Shown one piece after another: positions 9,369 to 17,840 of a stretch of DNA of 64,000 nucleotides (the stretch's first letter is position 1; each line of letters begins with the position of its first letter). The notes under the pieces are model-generated. The model was given only the letters and a program-made list of their open reading frames with translations. It was not told the DNA's origin and did not search any database. Position numbers and translations under genes: made by a program. The DNA lies in NCBI RefSeq assembly GCF_029948125.1, contig NZ_JASAMB010000015.1:124001-188000 (forward strand), read 5' to 3'. The DNA is from Catellatospora sp. KI3. Its GTDB lineage: Bacteria; Actinomycetota; Actinomycetes; Mycobacteriales; Micromonosporaceae.

Positions 9369-10310
9369 ATGACGACTTCTGCGATCGCGGTCTCGGGACT
9401 GCGAAAAGCGTACAAGGACAAGGTCGTGCTCGACGGCATCGACTTCGACGTCCCGGCGGGAACGGTGTTCTCGCTGCTCGGCCCGAACGGGGCGGGCAAG
9501 ACCACCACGGTCAACGTGCTGACCACGCTGATGCGGGCCGACGGCGGCACGGTCCGGGTCGCCGGGCACGACCTGGCGACCGAGGCCGGGGCGGTACGCG
9601 CGGCGATCGGCGTCACCGGCCAGTTCGCGGCCGTGGACGAGCTGCTGACCGGGCGGGAGAACCTGCAGCTGATGGTGGACCTGAACCGGCGGTCGATCCG
9701 CAACGGCGGGCGCGTCGTACCGGAGCTGCTGGAGCGGTTCGAGCTGGCGGAGTCGGCGGACAAGCCCGCGTCCACCTACTCCGGCGGCATGCGCCGCAAG
9801 CTCGATTTGGCGATGACGCTCGTCGGCGACCCGCAGATCATCTTCCTGGACGAGCCGACCACGGGGCTGGACCCGCGCAGCCGCCGCACCATGTGGTCGA
9901 TCATCCGGGACCTGCTGGCCGACGGCGTCACCGTCTTCCTCACCACCCAGTACCTGGAGGAGGCTGACCAGCTCGCCGACCGCGTCGCGGTGCTCGACCA
10001 GGGCCGCCTGGTCGCCCAGGGCACGCCCGCCGAGCTCAAGCGGATGATCCCGGGCACCCACATCCGGCTGCGGTTCACCACCGCCGACGAACTGGACGAG
10101 GCCGCGCGGGTGCTCACCGACGCCGTCCGCGACGACGAGGCGCTGACCCTGCGGGTGCCCGGCGACGGCGGCACCAAGTCCCTGCGCACCCTGCTCGACC
10201 GCCTCGACGAGTACTCCCTCAGCGCCGAGGAGTGCTCGGTGCACACCCCCGACCTCGACGATGTTTTCCTCGCCCTGACGGGCCGTACCACGGAGGTGGA
10301 CGCGAAATGA
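9369..10310 (+). CDS. DrrA-type ABC exporter ATP-binding protein
   Basis: This 313-residue ATPase shows Walker A GPNGAGKTT near residue 40, signature YSGGMRRKLDLAM near 140 and Walker B IIFLDEPTTGLDPRSRRTMW near 160. It also has the C-terminal extension typical of the daunorubicin-resistance (DrrA) family. It supplies energy to the membrane partner encoded by the next gene, with which it overlaps by four bases (ATGA). Together they should export a drug-like or self-made compound. Position just after a Rox gene and an RAE element suggests a resistance role, but the substrate is unknown. Confidence 0.88.
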   Translation: MTTSAIAVSGLRKAYKDKVVLDGIDFDVPAGTVFSLLGPNGAGKTTTVNVLTTLMRADGGTVRVAGHDLATEAGAVRAAIGVTGQFAAVDELLTGRENLQLMVDLNRRSIRNGGRVVPELLERFELAESADKPASTYSGGMRRKLDLAMTLVGDPQIIFLDEPTTGLDPRSRRTMWSIIRDLLADGVTVFLTTQYLEEADQLADRVAVLDQGRLVAQGTPAELKRMIPGTHIRLRFTTADELDEAARVLTDAVRDDEALTLRVPGDGGTKSLRTLLDRLDEYSLSAEECSVHTPDLDDVFLALTGRTTEVDAK

Positions 10311-11053
10311 GCAAGTCGCACTCGCTGGTCATGCTGCGCCGCAACGCCAAGCACATCGCCCGCAACCCCACCTCGGTGTTCAACGCGGTCCTGATGCCGA
10401 TCGTGCTCATGCTGATGTTCGTGTACATGTTCGGCGACGCCTTCGACGTCGGCGTGAGGTACATCGACTACGCCACGCCGGGCCTGATGCTGATGGCCGT
10501 CTGCTACGGGCTGGGCTCGGTCGCCACGACGGTCAACTCCGACATGACCAAGGGCATCATCAACCGGTTCAAGGTCATGGACGTCTCGCGCGGCGCGGTG
10601 CTGACCGGCCACGTGGTCGCCAGCGTGCTGACCAACCTGGTCGCCATCGCGGCCCTGGTCGGGGTCGCCTTCCTGCTGGGCTTCGACCCGAAGGCGAGCT
10701 TCACCGACTGGCTCGGCATCGTCGGCGTCATCGTGCTGCTCGCGATCGCGGCCGGCTGGTTCACCATCGCGCTGGGACTGTCGGCGAAGTCGCCGGAGAC
10801 GGCGGGCCTGGCCACCGTGCCGCTGGTGATGCTCCCGTTCTTCAGCAGCGCCATCGTGCCGGCCGAGAAGATGGGCCCCGGCCTGCGGGAGTTCGCGCAG
10901 TACCAGCCGTTCACGTCGATCATCGAGACGCTGCGCGGGCTGATCAACGGCGCCCCGGCGACCGGCGACCTGGTGCTCGCCCTCGCCTGGTGCGTCGCCA
11001 TCGCGCTGGTCGGCTACCTGTGGGCCCGCTCGACGTTCACGAAGCGAGCGTGA
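10307..11053 (+). CDS. DrrB-type ABC-2 exporter permease
   Basis: This 248-residue integral membrane protein has about six hydrophobic segments and the ABC-2 pattern: a cytoplasmic N-terminus (LMLRRNAKHIARNPTSVFN), then MLMFVYMFGDAF, and a conserved FFSSAIVPAEKMGPGLREFAQ region before the last helices. It is coupled to the ATPase by an ATGA overlap. Its last 17 bases overlap the end of the convergent AfsR-like gene, so the two transcripts must interfere at their 3' ends. Confidence 0.87.
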   Translation: MSKSHSLVMLRRNAKHIARNPTSVFNAVLMPIVLMLMFVYMFGDAFDVGVRYIDYATPGLMLMAVCYGLGSVATTVNSDMTKGIINRFKVMDVSRGAVLTGHVVASVLTNLVAIAALVGVAFLLGFDPKASFTDWLGIVGVIVLLAIAAGWFTIALGLSAKSPETAGLATVPLVMLPFFSSAIVPAEKMGPGLREFAQYQPFTSIIETLRGLINGAPATGDLVLALAWCVAIALVGYLWARSTFTKRA

Positions 11054-14000
11054 CCGCGACCAGCCGGCCCCAGTCCGCCTGCGCCCCCGCGCGCGCCGCC
11101 TCGGTGAACTCCGCTTCGCCGAGGCGGCGCCGCGCCTCCCGCTCGATCCGGGCCGTGTCCGGGTGGGAGCGGTCCGGCAGGCCGCGCACCGCGGCGCCGG
11201 CCCCGAGCAGCCGCGCCGCCTGCTCGTACTGCCCGCCGCGCAGGGCCAGGTCGGCGACCCCGACGAGCAGCTGGGCGATCAGGGGCGGGTGCTTGGTCTC
11301 GACCGCCGTCCGCACCGCCGCCACCCGGTGCGCGCGGGCCGTAGCAAGGTCCTCGGCCAGGTAGCCGAGCAGGTCCTGGGTCACCGCGCGGACGTAGGCC
11401 CGCTCCGCGCCGCCGCCCAGCATCGCCGTCGCGGCGTCGAGCTCCCGGTGCGCCTGCTCGGCGTCGCCGCGCCAGCGGGCCAGCTCCGCCTTTGCCAGGG
11501 CCAGCTCGGCCAGGGCGTGCGGCCAGGCGACGCGTTCGGCGTACCGCTGCGCCTGCGCCATCGCGACGGCGCCGGCCTGCTCGTCGCCCGCCAGCCAGTA
11601 CAGCTGGGCCTGGCGCGAGCGCATCGACACGACGTCCTCATTCGCGCCGAACTCCGAGACGACCGCGATCGCCTGCTCGTAGTACGCGCAGGCGGCGGTG
11701 AACTCCCCGCGCGTGGCCACCCGGTTCGCCAGCTCCGTCAGCGCGAACGAGGAGCCCCAGCGGTCGCCGAGGGCGCGGAACTCGGCCAGCGCCGTCTCCA
11801 GGAGGGCGTCGGCGTCCCGGCCGTCGTCGCCGAGCACGATCCGCAGCCTGCCCAGGTGCAGCCGGGCCAGCGCCCGCAGCCACGGGTCCGCGTCGGTGAG
11901 CAGCTGCTCGAACGCGGGCGCGGCCGCGTGCGGGGCGTGCAGCAGGCGCTCCAGCGCGGCGGCGAACCGCAGCGCCCGGTGCTGCGGCGGCACCCGGCGG
12001 CTGATCTCGTGCGCCCGGCGGATCCACTCCTCGGCCTGCGCCTGGTCACCCGGCCCCCACGTGGCGAGGTCGCGGACCGACCGGCCCGCGTGCACCCCGG
12101 CGTGTACGGCCCGCGCGTACACCACGGCCCGGTTCTCGTCGGCGACCTCGCCGGGCAGCGCCGTGGCCGCCATGATCAGCTCGTTGCCCTCGGCCTTGTG
12201 CCCGGCCAGCCACCAGTACCAGCCCGCGGCGGCGGCCAGCCGCATCGCCCCGGCCGCGTCACCGGCGGCGATCGCCGCGCGCATCGCCGCCGCGATGTCG
12301 TCGTGCTCGGCCTCCAGCCGCGCCAGCCACTCCAGCTGCTCGGCCCGGTACAGGTGCGGCTCGGCGGCCTCGACCAGCTCGGTGAGGCAGCTCAGGTGCG
12401 CCCGCCGAGCCGACTCGGAGTCCCCCGCCTCCGCGAGCCGCTGCTGGGCGTACTCCCGGATGGTGCCGAGCATCCGGTAGCGCGGCGCCTGCCCGCCCTC
12501 CGCGAGGACCAGCGACTTCTCGGTCAGCGCGGTCAGCAGCTCGAACACCTCACCCGCGCCGACCGCACCGGCCGCGCAGACGCGCTCGGCCGACTCCAGG
12601 CTCGCACCCCCGGCGAACACCGAGAGCCGGTGCAGCACCGTGCGTTCGGCCTCGGACAGCAGCTCCCAGCTCCAGTCGACCACCGCGCGCAGCGTCCGGT
12701 GCCGGGGCAGCGCGGTCCGGCTGCCACCGGTGAGCAGCCGGAACCGGTCGTCGAGGCGGCCGGCGAGCTGGTCCAGGGACATCGTGCGCAGCCTCGCCGC
12801 CGCGAGCTCGATCGCCAGCGGCATACCGTCCAGCGCCCGGCACACGCGTGCCAAGGTCGCCGACGTGTCAGCGTCAGAGGCCAGGTCCTGGCGCACCGCA
12901 CCGGCCCGGTCCCGCAGCAGCCGTACGGCCGGAGCCGACTCGATCCCGCCCGCGTCGGCGTCCGGCGCGGGCAGGACCAGCGGCGCGACCGCCCACAGGG
13001 TCTCGCCGGTGATGCCGAGCGGTTCGCGGCTCGTGGTGAGGATCCGCAGCCGGCGGCACTGGCCGAGCACCCGGTCGGCGAACACCGCCGCCGACTCGAT
13101 CACGTGCTCGCAGTTGTCCAGGATCAGCAGCATCGCCCGGTCGCGTACGGCCGCGACGACCCGATCCGCCGACTCCGCGCCCGGCGCCGCGCCGAACAGG
13201 GCGTCGCGCAGACCCAGCCCGCCCAGCACCGCCTGGGCCACGTCGCCGTCGGCGCCGACCGCCGCCAGCTCCACCAGCCACACCCCGTCCGGCAGGTCGT
13301 CGAGCAGCGTACGCGCGGTCTCCAGCGCCAGCCGCGTCTTGCCGGACCCGCCCGGTCCGATCAGGGTGGTGAGCCGGTGGTCGCCGATCAGGTCCCGCAC
13401 CGCGGCGACGTCGGCGTCGCGGCCCACGAAGCTGGTCAGCTCGGCCCGCAGATTCGTCCGGCGCTCCGGCTGCCGGCCCAGCTCGCCGCGCAGCAGCGCG
13501 ACGTGCAGGGCGGCCAGGTCCGGTGCTGGGTCGACGCCCAGGGTGTCGGCCAGGGCCTGCCGGGTGCGCTCGTACACGAGCAGCGCCTCGTTGTCGCGGC
13601 CGGCCGCCGCCAGCGCCCGGATCAGCGCCGCGGCCAGCCGCTCCCGCAGCGGGTGCGCGGCCGTCAGCTCGGTCAGCTCCGGGACCAGGTCGGCAGCGTT
13701 GCCGAGGCCCACCTCCGCCGTGAACCGGTCCTCGACAGCGGTCAGCCGCAGCCGCTCCAGCCTGGTGACCGCCGCGTCCAGCGCGGCGCTGTCGGACAGG
13801 CCGACATCCTGCAGGGCGGCACCGCGCCACAGGGCCACCGCCTCGCGCAGCAGCCGGACCTGTCGTGGACCGTCGTCGCCGGACTGGGCGGTGCCGACCA
13901 GGCGTTCGAAGCGGGCGGCGTCGACGGCGTCGGGGTCGACCGCCAGCCGGTAGCCGTCGGGGTGGCCCTCGATCGCACCGTCGGGCAGCGTCTTGCGCAG

Positions 14001-14207
14001 GCGGGAGACCAGGCGGTGCAGGGCGTTGGTGGCGTCAGCCGGCGGGTGCTCGGCCCAGATCCAGTCGACGAGGGTCGCCTTGGACAGGACGCGGCCGGGC
14101 TCCAGGGCCAGGGCGGCGAGCAGGGCGCGCAGGCGGGCGCCGGGCACGTCGGCGAGGGCACCGTCGTCGGTACGGACCTCGAACGGACCGAGCAAGCCGA
14201 TCTTCAC
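11037..14207 (-). CDS. AfsR/SARP-family transcriptional regulator with NB-ARC ATPase and TPR-like C-terminus
   Basis: This 1056-residue regulator carries an OmpR-type winged-helix DNA-binding domain (about residues 1-90, MKIGLLGPFEVRTDDG through RLRKTLPDG). A bacterial transcriptional activation (BTAD) domain follows at about 95-245. Next is an NB-ARC/STAND ATPase with Walker A GPGGSGKTRLAL near 285 and Walker B-like MLLILDNCEHV near 355. A long helical TPR-like region runs from about 620 to the end. This is the AfsR layout: DNA binding gated by nucleotide and a sensor domain. It lies convergent with the DrrAB-like exporter, whose upstream region holds 11-bp direct repeats of the kind SARPs bind, so regulation of that exporter is plausible. 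The signal is unknown. Confidence 0.88.
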   Translation of the reverse strand: MKIGLLGPFEVRTDDGALADVPGARLRALLAALALEPGRVLSKATLVDWIWAEHPPADATNALHRLVSRLRKTLPDGAIEGHPDGYRLAVDPDAVDAARFERLVGTAQSGDDGPRQVRLLREAVALWRGAALQDVGLSDSAALDAAVTRLERLRLTAVEDRFTAEVGLGNAADLVPELTELTAAHPLRERLAAALIRALAAAGRDNEALLVYERTRQALADTLGVDPAPDLAALHVALLRGELGRQPERRTNLRAELTSFVGRDADVAAVRDLIGDHRLTTLIGPGGSGKTRLALETARTLLDDLPDGVWLVELAAVGADGDVAQAVLGGLGLRDALFGAAPGAESADRVVAAVRDRAMLLILDNCEHVIESAAVFADRVLGQCRRLRILTTSREPLGITGETLWAVAPLVLPAPDADAGGIESAPAVRLLRDRAGAVRQDLASDADTSATLARVCRALDGMPLAIELAAARLRTMSLDQLAGRLDDRFRLLTGGSRTALPRHRTLRAVVDWSWELLSEAERTVLHRLSVFAGGASLESAERVCAAGAVGAGEVFELLTALTEKSLVLAEGGQAPRYRMLGTIREYAQQRLAEAGDSESARRAHLSCLTELVEAAEPHLYRAEQLEWLARLEAEHDDIAAAMRAAIAAGDAAGAMRLAAAAGWYWWLAGHKAEGNELIMAATALPGEVADENRAVVYARAVHAGVHAGRSVRDLATWGPGDQAQAEEWIRRAHEISRRVPPQHRALRFAAALERLLHAPHAAAPAFEQLLTDADPWLRALARLHLGRLRIVLGDDGRDADALLETALAEFRALGDRWGSSFALTELANRVATRGEFTAACAYYEQAIAVVSEFGANEDVVSMRSRQAQLYWLAGDEQAGAVAMAQAQRYAERVAWPHALAELALAKAELARWRGDAEQAHRELDAATAMLGGGAERAYVRAVTQDLLGYLAEDLATARAHRVAAVRTAVETKHPPLIAQLLVGVADLALRGGQYEQAARLLGAGAAVRGLPDRSHPDTARIEREARRRLGEAEFTEAARAGAQADWGRLVAVTLAS

Positions 14208-14339
14208 GCCCGCGATCCTGCCACGGGCCGCGGGCGGGCATCCATCCGCTTTCGCCCGCTCACCACCGTTGAAGGCTGCGTGACCCGAAGAGCACCGACG
14301 GCTGCGGCAACTCCCCGGGCATCGGAGGTACGGCGAACT

Positions 14340-14912
14340 TCAGCGCGCCACCAAGCCGTCGAAGAGACCGCGAAGCGGGCCGTTGTCGCCGCGAAGTGAC
14401 GCCATCGATGCATCCTTGTTGGCGTCCGGGTCGAGATCCGACCAGTCGATGGGCCAACCCGCTTCGCGGCTGAGCTGGCGGAAGAAAGCGCGCTGCGCCC
14501 GGCCGTTGCCTTCACGGAACGGGTGGATCGCGTTCACCTCGGCGAAGTAGTGAGCCAACCGATCGAGGAAGCCTTCGCGCGGCAGCCCCCGCAGGTAACG
14601 CTCCTTCGCCAGGCCGCCGAACACCTCTGCCGAGTACGCCTCGATGTGCTGCGGCAGGCAGAACGGATCGGATTTGGCGATACCCACAGCTCTGACCTCA
14701 CCGGCCCATGAATAGAGGTCGCCGAAGATCTCCCGATGGAAGGACTGCAGGTGAGTCAGGTCGTAGCCACCAGGCAGCGTCCGCGTGCCGAGGTCCGCCA
14801 ACGCCGCCAACGTCAGGCCCGCCTCCACCTCACGCAGTCGCGCATGGTCGGAGATCCCCAACCGATTACGCAGTACCCCGCTGTCGGGGTCCAGGTACGG
14901 ATCGATGGTCAC
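14340..14912 (-). CDS. Fic/Doc-family AMP-transferase toxin
   Basis: This 190-residue protein contains the Fic core motif HPFREGNGRAQR near residue 132, with the catalytic His and phosphate-binding loop complete, so the enzyme should be active. Fic proteins transfer AMP or another nucleotide fragment to target hydroxyls. An upstream flap region (SFHREIFGDLYSWAGEVR) and DPFCLP fit the family. The gene overlaps the upstream antitoxin gene by four bases (ATGA), making a two-gene toxin-antitoxin operon transcribed leftwards. I do not see an inhibitory alpha motif inside this protein, which agrees with inhibition by a separate partner. Confidence 0.86.
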   Translation of the reverse strand: MTIDPYLDPDSGVLRNRLGISDHARLREVEAGLTLAALADLGTRTLPGGYDLTHLQSFHREIFGDLYSWAGEVRAVGIAKSDPFCLPQHIEAYSAEVFGGLAKERYLRGLPREGFLDRLAHYFAEVNAIHPFREGNGRAQRAFFRQLSREAGWPIDWSDLDPDANKDASMASLRGDNGPLRGLFDGLVAR

Positions 14913-15226
14913 GATGCGCCGTACAACTGCCGGACAAGCTCACGCATCTGCGCGGTGCTGATCTCACCACGCGCCCAGCGCTCGGTGATGGCGTCGACTT
15001 CGGCGGCGGCCGTAAGACCTTCGGCCCGTACCGATGCCGCCGCCTGCGCCAGCGACCTCGTTCGCTCGGCGGTGAGTTCGTCGAACACCTCGACCGGAAC
15101 CATGACCGCCTCCGTCTTGCGATGTGAACCCACACCCACCGGAGTACGGTCACCATTGCGAAACCGTTCCAGTACGCTCGGCAACTGCTCTCGCGCTTCA
15201 CGTACCGACAACGTCTCGATCAGCAT
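14909..15226 (-). CDS. Antitoxin partner of the Fic toxin
   Basis: This 105-residue protein has a Phd/YefM-like N-terminus (IETLSVREAREQLPSVLERFRNGDRTPVGVGSHRKTEAVMVP), the fold that binds operator DNA. A helical C-terminus follows, with EVDAITERWARGEISTAQMRELVRQLYG. The C-terminal helix resembles antitoxin segments that block Fic toxins, but I cannot confirm the inhibitory Glu. ATG 15226 was chosen over a longer frame because homology begins there and it lies directly downstream of a perfect inverted repeat, the likely autoregulatory operator. Confidence 0.75.
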   Translation of the reverse strand: MLIETLSVREAREQLPSVLERFRNGDRTPVGVGSHRKTEAVMVPVEVFDELTAERTRSLAQAAASVRAEGLTAAAEVDAITERWARGEISTAQMRELVRQLYGAS

Positions 15227-15233
15227 CTCTGTA

Positions 15234-15253
15234 GTGTACCCGAGTGTGTACAC
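15234..15253. promoter_or_regulatory. Inverted repeat, candidate operator of the Fic toxin-antitoxin operon
   Basis: GTGTAC (15234-15239) and GTACAC (15248-15253) form a 6-bp perfect inverted repeat with an 8-bp spacer, 8 bases upstream of the antitoxin start. Phd-type antitoxins bind such palindromes to repress their own operon. The call rests on symmetry and position. Confidence 0.5.
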
Positions 15254-15525
15254 GTTTTGATGGCTACCGCAAGACGCAACTAAATCCTGGGCGGTGACGT
15301 GGATGCCGCGCCGCCCGACCGCCTGCCGGAGCATGGACGAGAGCGAGAGCGGCCTGGGGCTGGCGGCGCGATGCGAAACCGCCCACAGACCGAGGTGGGG
15401 CGGGCGCGGCAGAATGCGAAATCGGCGCTGACCGTCGCGGGTGATCGGTTGCCGGTACAGACAGCAAGGTCACGACGGACACCGAGCACCACCGCAGCGG
15501 CTGATGACCCGCACCCACCGACGGG

Positions 15526-16565
15526 TCACCAGTCGTGACGGCCCGCCCGCCTCGCCCGCTCCGGTAGCGGCGCACCGATCTCGGCGGCGAAGTCGAGGAA
15601 GTCACGGTGTCCGGGCAGGGCGTCGAGGCATTCCTGCACCAGCGCATGGTGGCACGGCCGGTGTCCCCTCGCCGGAGGGCGAGCCGTGCCCGCAGGTAGA
15701 CGATCTCGGGCCCGTCCAGTGCCGGGTGGGCGGTGAGCCGGTCGAGACGGTCCTCCTCGTCGGTGCCGACGAACCGGTCCAACAGCATCTCGTGCCACAG
15801 CGCCAGCGCCCCCGGCCGCTCGCGGTGGGTGCGGTCGTCGTCCCAGGAGCGGCGTGATCTCGGCGTCTTCACCGGAACGAACCGGTCGAGCGCGGTTAGG
15901 TAGGCGTCGGCGGCCAACGTCCAGCAGTCGGGCGCGGGCAGCATCCGCTCCAACACCGTCACCAGCGGCACCTCCCTTTCCGCAACCTTTCCGTATCCCC
16001 GAAGCGTCCCCCCGTACTGCGACTCCCAACGGATGAACTGCGGCATCGCCCGCTCGCAGAACGCCGCTAGCCCTTCCCGTTCCAGTAGCCGCCCCCACAG
16101 CACCGCGACCTCATCCGACACCACGATCCCAGCCGCCTCCACCGCGTCCTCGGACCGGAAGTACAGGTACGTGCGCAGGTCACTGGCCAGGTCGAGAAGC
16201 ACCTCAAGCGCAGCGGCGCCTACTGTGCCGTCGCCTGCCCGCAGCGCGTCGCGAGACTGGGACACCAACCGCTTGAACGTGAACCGCCACTGCGTACGCT
16301 CCTTCGGCCGCACCCGCCGGTCCCCCGCGATGTACGAACCCGCCCGCGCCAGTTCCACGAACTGCCGCACCTCGGCCAGCACCGCCTGCGGATCGACCGC
16401 GGCGGCCGTGCGCTGCCGGACCGTCACCGCCCGCGCCGAGACGAGCTCGGCCTCGACCCGCTCACGGGTTGCCGCCGTCCCCCGCCAGTACACGGTCCAC
16501 AACGCCTTTTGCAGCTACTCCCGGCTCAACGCGCCCGTCGCGGCGTAGAACTGCTCTCGGTTCAT
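15526..16565 (-). pseudogene. Broken conserved hypothetical gene (nonsense plus frameshift) next to a nucleotidyltransferase
   Basis: The original gene starts at ATG 16565 (MNREQFYAATGALSRE) and meets an in-frame TAG at 16515-16517. It then continues in the same frame as LQKALWTVYWRGTAATRERVEAEL for about 290 codons. Near 15650 the frame must shift by one base, after which QECLDALPGHRDFLDFAAEIG leads to a natural end at 15526. Both parts read as one globular helical protein, about 345 residues when repaired. I do not recognise a named domain. It is the third member of a cluster with a nucleotidyltransferase and another small protein. Two independent lesions argue for real decay over a single sequencing error. 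Confidence 0.7.
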
Positions 16566-16587
16566 CCGTTCCATCGCCACGATGGTT

Positions 16588-17118
16588 TCACCGGTCGCCG
16601 AAGGCGTCTTCGAGCACCAGGCGAGCCCGTGCCGGCACCTCTTCGTCCGGGAACACCTCAGCGCACAGTGCCAGCACCTCCTCGACCGTGGTGAGGTTCA
16701 GCCGCTCGACGAGGAACCGGATGTCGTCGGCGTCCCGCCGCCGTGCGGCGAGAACCTTCATCGCCAGCAGATGTTCCGGGGAGGCCGCCGACACCCGCAG
16801 CCCTGGATGGTCGAACACGCGGGGGGCGGCAGGGTCACCACCCGGTGCCACGTAGGCCCTGGCCTGCTCGTTGAGCCACCACTGCGGCAGGCCGAGATCA
16901 GCAGCAACCGCCCTGGCCTCGTCGAGCACGACTCCGTGAGGCTGAAACACGGCGTCGATGTCACGTGTCGACCGGCGGGCGTCATACGCCAGCGCCATCG
17001 CCGCGCCGCCGAACACATACAGGTCCGCGATGACACCGCGGCGCGCCAGCCGCTCCCCGAGCCGACGGAACGCATCCTCGATCGCGGCCCGATCGAGCAG
17101 CGGATCGCCGACACTCAT
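16588..17118 (-). CDS. DUF6036-like minimal nucleotidyltransferase
   Basis: This 176-residue protein has the nucleotidyltransferase core: LYVFGGAAMALAYDARRSTRDIDAVF near residues 32-58, containing the GG helix and the DxD-like DID metal motif. A mostly helical C-terminus of about 100 residues follows (SPEHLLAMKVLAARRRDADDIRFLVERL). This matches the DUF6036/AbiEii-like branch often found in toxin-antitoxin or defence contexts. ATG 17118 overlaps the stop of the upstream gene by four bases. The downstream neighbour is a pseudogene, so the three-gene unit may no longer function as a whole. Confidence 0.72.
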   Translation of the reverse strand: MSVGDPLLDRAAIEDAFRRLGERLARRGVIADLYVFGGAAMALAYDARRSTRDIDAVFQPHGVVLDEARAVAADLGLPQWWLNEQARAYVAPGGDPAAPRVFDHPGLRVSAASPEHLLAMKVLAARRRDADDIRFLVERLNLTTVEEVLALCAEVFPDEEVPARARLVLEDAFGDR

Positions 17119-17513
17119 GCGACCTCCAGCTCCTGGGCCGCGACGTACACGCCTCGCCGCCGGAACGCCGCTGGCGCATGGACCAGCGCATCTACCCGAG
17201 CCGCGCGGGTGTTGAACGGGAACCACAACCGCCGCAGCGATCTCGACTCGCCCCAGGCGGGAGCCCCTCGACCGTCGCGCGCCGCCAGATGCTCAGCCAA
17301 CGCGGCCAGAAACACGTCCCACCGCTGGTCGCCGGTACCGGGCGGCTCGGCCGCCAACATGCTCTGCCGGGTATCGGGGGGCTCCCAGCGGTACTCCTCC
17401 AGAAACTCCGCCACCAGCCGCCAACGCCGCGACTCGTCGGCGTCGACCAGCAGCGCGCCCAGCCGCGCCAAGGTCAACGGCTGGTACGCCACGCTACGAC
17501 CGCGCTCCGTCAC
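17115..17513 (-). CDS. Conserved hypothetical protein, first gene of the nucleotidyltransferase locus
   Basis: This protein has 132 residues if it starts at the GTG at 17513; another GTG at 17534 would add seven residues. There is no signal peptide or membrane segment. The body is helical, with LVDADESRRWRLVAEFLEEYRWEP and a C-terminal beta-like LWFPFNTRAARVDALVHAPAAFRRRGVYVAAQELEVA. It is translationally coupled to the nucleotidyltransferase gene, and this pairing suggests a joint role, possibly as antitoxin or DNA-binding partner, but no known domain is visible. Neither candidate start has a strong ribosome binding site. Confidence 0.6.
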   Translation of the reverse strand: MTERGRSVAYQPLTLARLGALLVDADESRRWRLVAEFLEEYRWEPPDTRQSMLAAEPPGTGDQRWDVFLAALAEHLAARDGRGAPAWGESRSLRRLWFPFNTRAARVDALVHAPAAFRRRGVYVAAQELEVA

Positions 17514-17598
17514 GCCACCGACAGTAGTACACACCTTGCCATTGGCCGTGCCTCGTGCAAAGCCTCTCGACAGCCCGATTTCGCATACAAGATCAAAG

Positions 17599-17672
17599 TG
17601 GGGCGGGCGGGACTCGAACCCGCGACCGAGGGATTATGAGTCCCCTGCTCTAACCTGCTGAGCTACCGCCCC
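17599..17672 (-). tRNA. tRNA with CAT anticodon (elongator Met or Ile2)
   Basis: A complete cloverleaf reads on the minus strand. The acceptor stem is GGGGCGG (17672-17666) paired with CCGCCCC (17606-17600), discriminator A. The D arm is AGCTCAGCAGGTTAGAGC, the anticodon loop CTCATAA, and the T arm GCGGGTTCGAGTCCCGC-like. There is no encoded CCA. A CAT anticodon can belong to elongator methionine tRNA or to tRNA-Ile2, whose C34 is modified to lysidine. The GCAG-GGACTCATAATCCCT stem resembles the Ile2 type, so identity is left open. Length is 74 nt. Confidence 0.9.
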
Positions 17673-17840
17673 GAGCCGACCTCGGTCGGCGGGCCTTAGC
17701 GTAACCGTTCCGGCCCGCTGTCTTCATACCCGATTAAGCGGGGCAGCGGCAACGAGCCCGCCCACCGGCGCCGCGGACGATCCCGGCGGTCCCGACGCCT
17801 GGGCCGGAACCACCGGGATCAGTCAGAGGCGGTGCCCTGG

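Noticed and set aside
11163-14399. A 1078-codon plus-strand open frame opposite the AfsR-like gene
   Set aside because: It is antisense to a gene with clear domain homology. High GC keeps the third frame open, the translation is low-complexity Arg/Gln/Gly-rich, and there is no ribosome binding site.
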